Shown here: piece by piece, positions 61,953 through 64,000 of the stretch | Numbering within the stretch: the first letter of the stretch is position 1 | How the letters are laid out: each line of letters starts with the position of its first letter | Assembly: GCA_964560875.1 (NCBI GenBank) | Contig: CAZLMW010000034.1 | Location: forward strand, 5,944-69,943 | Direction: 5' to 3' | From: CAZLMW01 sp964560875 | GTDB lineage: Bacteria; Myxococcota_A; UBA9042 | DNA: 64,000 bases | The notes under the pieces: generated by a model | What the model was told of the DNA's origin: nothing | Seen by the model: only the letters and a program-made list of their open reading frames with translations | The model's database searches: none | Made by a program: the position numbers and the translations under genes

Positions 61953-64000
61953 ATGTACGAGGTCGACAAACTCAATCGAGATGACCTGCACGACAAAGAG
62001 CAGGCTCCCGTTGAGGTGCCCGAAGCTTCCAGCGCAGATCTTGCGCCGCAAGCGCCCGATATGCCTGAGCTTGGCGGCGGAACCAGCGGGCTCCTCGGCG
62101 CGCGTGGCTCAGGCGATAAGGTCGATGAAGCCGAGATGGCCGCCGACCAGAAGAAGCAAGACATGGCCGAGCTGGAGCGCCTCAAGGGCCTCCCCGCCGG
62201 TCACCCCGATCTCGAATCCGCCAAGAAGGACGAAGCCGCCGACTCGAAAGTTCCGGAGGGCCCCGGACTGACCGACGCCGCCAAGACCGACGCGTCGATG
62301 ATGAGCCCCCAGGAGGAGTTGCAGGGCGAAGCGGAAGTCGGCGACGATCCGAGCGCGCCGGCCATGGGCGAAGCGCCCGGTGCTGGTGCAGTGCCCGAGA
62401 TGGTCGACGTTGCGGCCACGATCCAGGGCCAGGGTGCAGCGGACGCCGGTGCTTCGGTCGCCGCCACCGCAAAATCGAACTACGACGCCGCACAAGCCGC
62501 GAATGAGGAAGCCAAAGCAGAGCCCGTTCAGCCGCCCACCGGCGGGGTTGAGGGTCCAGCAGCTGCCGAGGTCCCCGCGGAGCCAAGCGCGTCGCCGGAC
62601 GAGAGCAAAATCGTCGAGGCGCAGCCTGAGGCCGGCGACGTTACGACGCCCGAAGCGCCGACGCAGGCCGCCGATGCCGCGGTCGACACGTCCGACCCGG
62701 TTGCCGAGGTCCAGTCCGAGCCGGAGCCGGAGATCATCCCCGAGGTTTCCGAGGAGCAGGTCGCGGCCGAGTCCGCAGCCGCCGACATCCCCGCCGAGCC
62801 CGAAGTTGAGGCAGCCCCCGATGTCGACGCCGTGGCCGAGGCGCCCGAGCTGTCCGTTGCCGAAGCGCAGGTGAGCGAGACCGAGACGCCTTCGATCGAA
62901 GTGCAGACCGTCGAGGCCGAGGGTCCGGCGGGCGGTGACGCTCCGGTCGAGCTCGCCGCGGCGGACCTGCAGGTGCAGGGCGACGTCCCTTCTGAGCCCG
63001 TTGCCATCCAAGAAGAAGCTCCAGCCGACGGTGCTGCGCTCGCCGATCCGGCCGGCTCGGGCGTCGAAACAACGTCGGACTCCATGCCCACCGACGCGGG
63101 CTCCGGAGCCGTTGAGACCGGCGCGCTCGGTGCCGAAGACGGACAGGCGGCGACGGCGATGCCGGGTCCGCTGGCCAGTGCGGCGCCCGTGGTCGAAGCG
63201 GTCCAGGATCTCGACACCAACGTCGCCGATCTCAAGGTCAATGCGTCTGAGGAGATGCCGGCGCCCGGCGGCGACAAGGCCAACACGCCGACCGAAAGCG
63301 GCCAGCAGGTCGCGATCGAGAACAACGCCGGTCGCGAGGCGCAGGCCGAGGGCGCGATCCCGAGTCAAGACAACGAGTCGGCTGAGCCCGGGCTGGCCGA
63401 CGACGTCGCCAACCAGGTCGGCGGCGCGAAAGCCGCTGAAGGCGCAGGTCTGGAAGTGTTCGGCGCCAACGCGATCGGCGCGGACGAGCGCGCAACCCAG
63501 TCACCGGGCGCCGAAGAGCCGGGCGTCGTCGCCGCGATCGAAGAGCTGGCCGCCAACGCCAAGCCCGAGCTGCTCAATGAGCTCGGTGACGCCGGCGCGC
63601 AAGAAGCCATCGACAAGGCAGAGCAGATCAAGGTCGACGTCGACGCGACGGCGCAGGCGCTCGAAGGCCAGGTGGCCGAGCTCGACCAGCACACCGACTC
63701 ATTCAAGAAACGGGCCAAAGACCTCGAGTCGTTCCGGGCCAACCCCGGTGAGCGCACCCGCGACTTGCTGGGCGAGGGTGAGGAGGTCGAATCCAACCTC
63801 CGCAACAAGGCCGAAGCATCGCTCGGTGAAAGCCTCGGCGACGTCAAGATCCACACCGGCGAAGGCGCCCGTGAAATCGCCGACGCTATCGACGCGACGG
63901 CGTTCACGCAGAACGAAGACATCATCCTCGGTGAAGCCGACGAATTCACGCAGGAAAAGAAAGAGCAGGTCATCCTCGAAGAGCTCGTCCACGTCAAGCA
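61953..64000 (+). CDS. Large acidic protein with DUF4157-like domain, start of a possible eCIS/toxin locus (partial)
   Basis: At least 682 residues from the ATG at 61953; it runs off the right edge. Residues about 10-500 are a low-complexity, strongly acidic Ala/Glu/Pro/Val region without Cys. From about 560 there is a coiled helical region (AEQIKVDVDATAQALEGQVAEL). From about 625 the sequence matches the DUF4157 pattern: LRNKAEASLGESLGDVKIHTG ... TAFTQNEDIILGEADEF ... ILEELVHVK. DUF4157 proteins usually read HELxHV; here the first His of HExxH is Glu (EELVH), so a peptidase function is doubtful. DUF4157 occurs in many eCIS-associated proteins and toxins. Confidence 0.8.
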   Translation, partial: MYEVDKLNRDDLHDKEQAPVEVPEASSADLAPQAPDMPELGGGTSGLLGARGSGDKVDEAEMAADQKKQDMAELERLKGLPAGHPDLESAKKDEAADSKVPEGPGLTDAAKTDASMMSPQEELQGEAEVGDDPSAPAMGEAPGAGAVPEMVDVAATIQGQGAADAGASVAATAKSNYDAAQAANEEAKAEPVQPPTGGVEGPAAAEVPAEPSASPDESKIVEAQPEAGDVTTPEAPTQAADAAVDTSDPVAEVQSEPEPEIIPEVSEEQVAAESAAADIPAEPEVEAAPDVDAVAEAPELSVAEAQVSETETPSIEVQTVEAEGPAGGDAPVELAAADLQVQGDVPSEPVAIQEEAPADGAALADPAGSGVETTSDSMPTDAGSGAVETGALGAEDGQAATAMPGPLASAAPVVEAVQDLDTNVADLKVNASEEMPAPGGDKANTPTESGQQVAIENNAGREAQAEGAIPSQDNESAEPGLADDVANQVGGAKAAEGAGLEVFGANAIGADERATQSPGAEEPGVVAAIEELAANAKPELLNELGDAGAQEAIDKAEQIKVDVDATAQALEGQVAELDQHTDSFKKRAKDLESFRANPGERTRDLLGEGEEVESNLRNKAEASLGESLGDVKIHTGEGAREIADAIDATAFTQNEDIILGEADEFTQEKKEQVILEELVHVK

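Overview
The window is very GC-rich and densely coded. It looks like chromosome from a Myxococcota or Bradymonadota-type bacterium (former Deltaproteobacteria). Supporting this are the many large Cys-rich lipoproteins built of CDDGNACT-type repeats, a MopE-like CDGLDNDCNG motif, a TonB receptor with its own N-terminal TonB_C-like domain, and frequent GTG/TTG starts with overlapping genes. No rRNA, tRNA, insertion sequence or CRISPR array was seen. Most products are exported: lipoproteins, outer-membrane barrels, secreted hydrolases. Three runs of exactly 100 N (21081-21180, 40134-40233, 43869-43968) each sit inside a tandem repeat. They are unresolved repeat arrays, and they artificially break the frame of two genes.

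1-16289 (minus strand): a modular lipoprotein of more than 2866 residues that runs off the left edge is last in a run of exported genes. Upstream of it are tonB, exbD and exbB, a TonB-dependent receptor, two barrel-like proteins and a lipoprotein. Several of these overlap by 4 nt, so this reads as an outer-membrane uptake locus.

16380-26337 (plus strand): four overlapping genes encode a beta-helix lipoprotein, a membrane protein, an exported patatin-like protein with two kinds of peptide repeat, and a cytoplasmic STAND-type ATPase with a helical-repeat tail. I do not recognise this combination.

26353-40084: a PPP-family phosphatase lipoprotein, a kinase-like lipoprotein, an SRPBCC protein, a PEP mutase fused to a nucleotidyltransferase, two coupled Cys-rich surface lipoproteins, and two overlapping lipoproteins, one with an HEITH zinc motif.

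40282-49691: a polyphosphate locus. A minus-strand run carries ppk, a histone-H1-like Lys/Ala repeat protein with a helix-hairpin-helix head, a CYTH-CHAD protein and an alpha/beta hydrolase. A divergent CYTH triphosphatase and a convergent Ppx/GppA follow. A direct repeat with PHO-box geometry (two TGTGACA half-sites, 11-bp period) lies between ppk and the CYTH gene. Together these could make, bind and degrade polyP under phosphate control.

49724-61243: a small membrane protein, a propeller-like lipoprotein, an SDR lacking the usual catalytic Tyr coupled to a Rieske oxygenase, a 2084-residue alpha-2-macroglobulin with an intact thioester motif, and an iron-storage pair (bfd, bfr) preceded by a Fur-like palindrome.

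61376-64000: a PAAR-tip protein with a strong terminator, then the start of a large acidic protein ending in a DUF4157-like domain. This may be the edge of a contractile-injection (eCIS) or toxin locus lying mostly outside the window.
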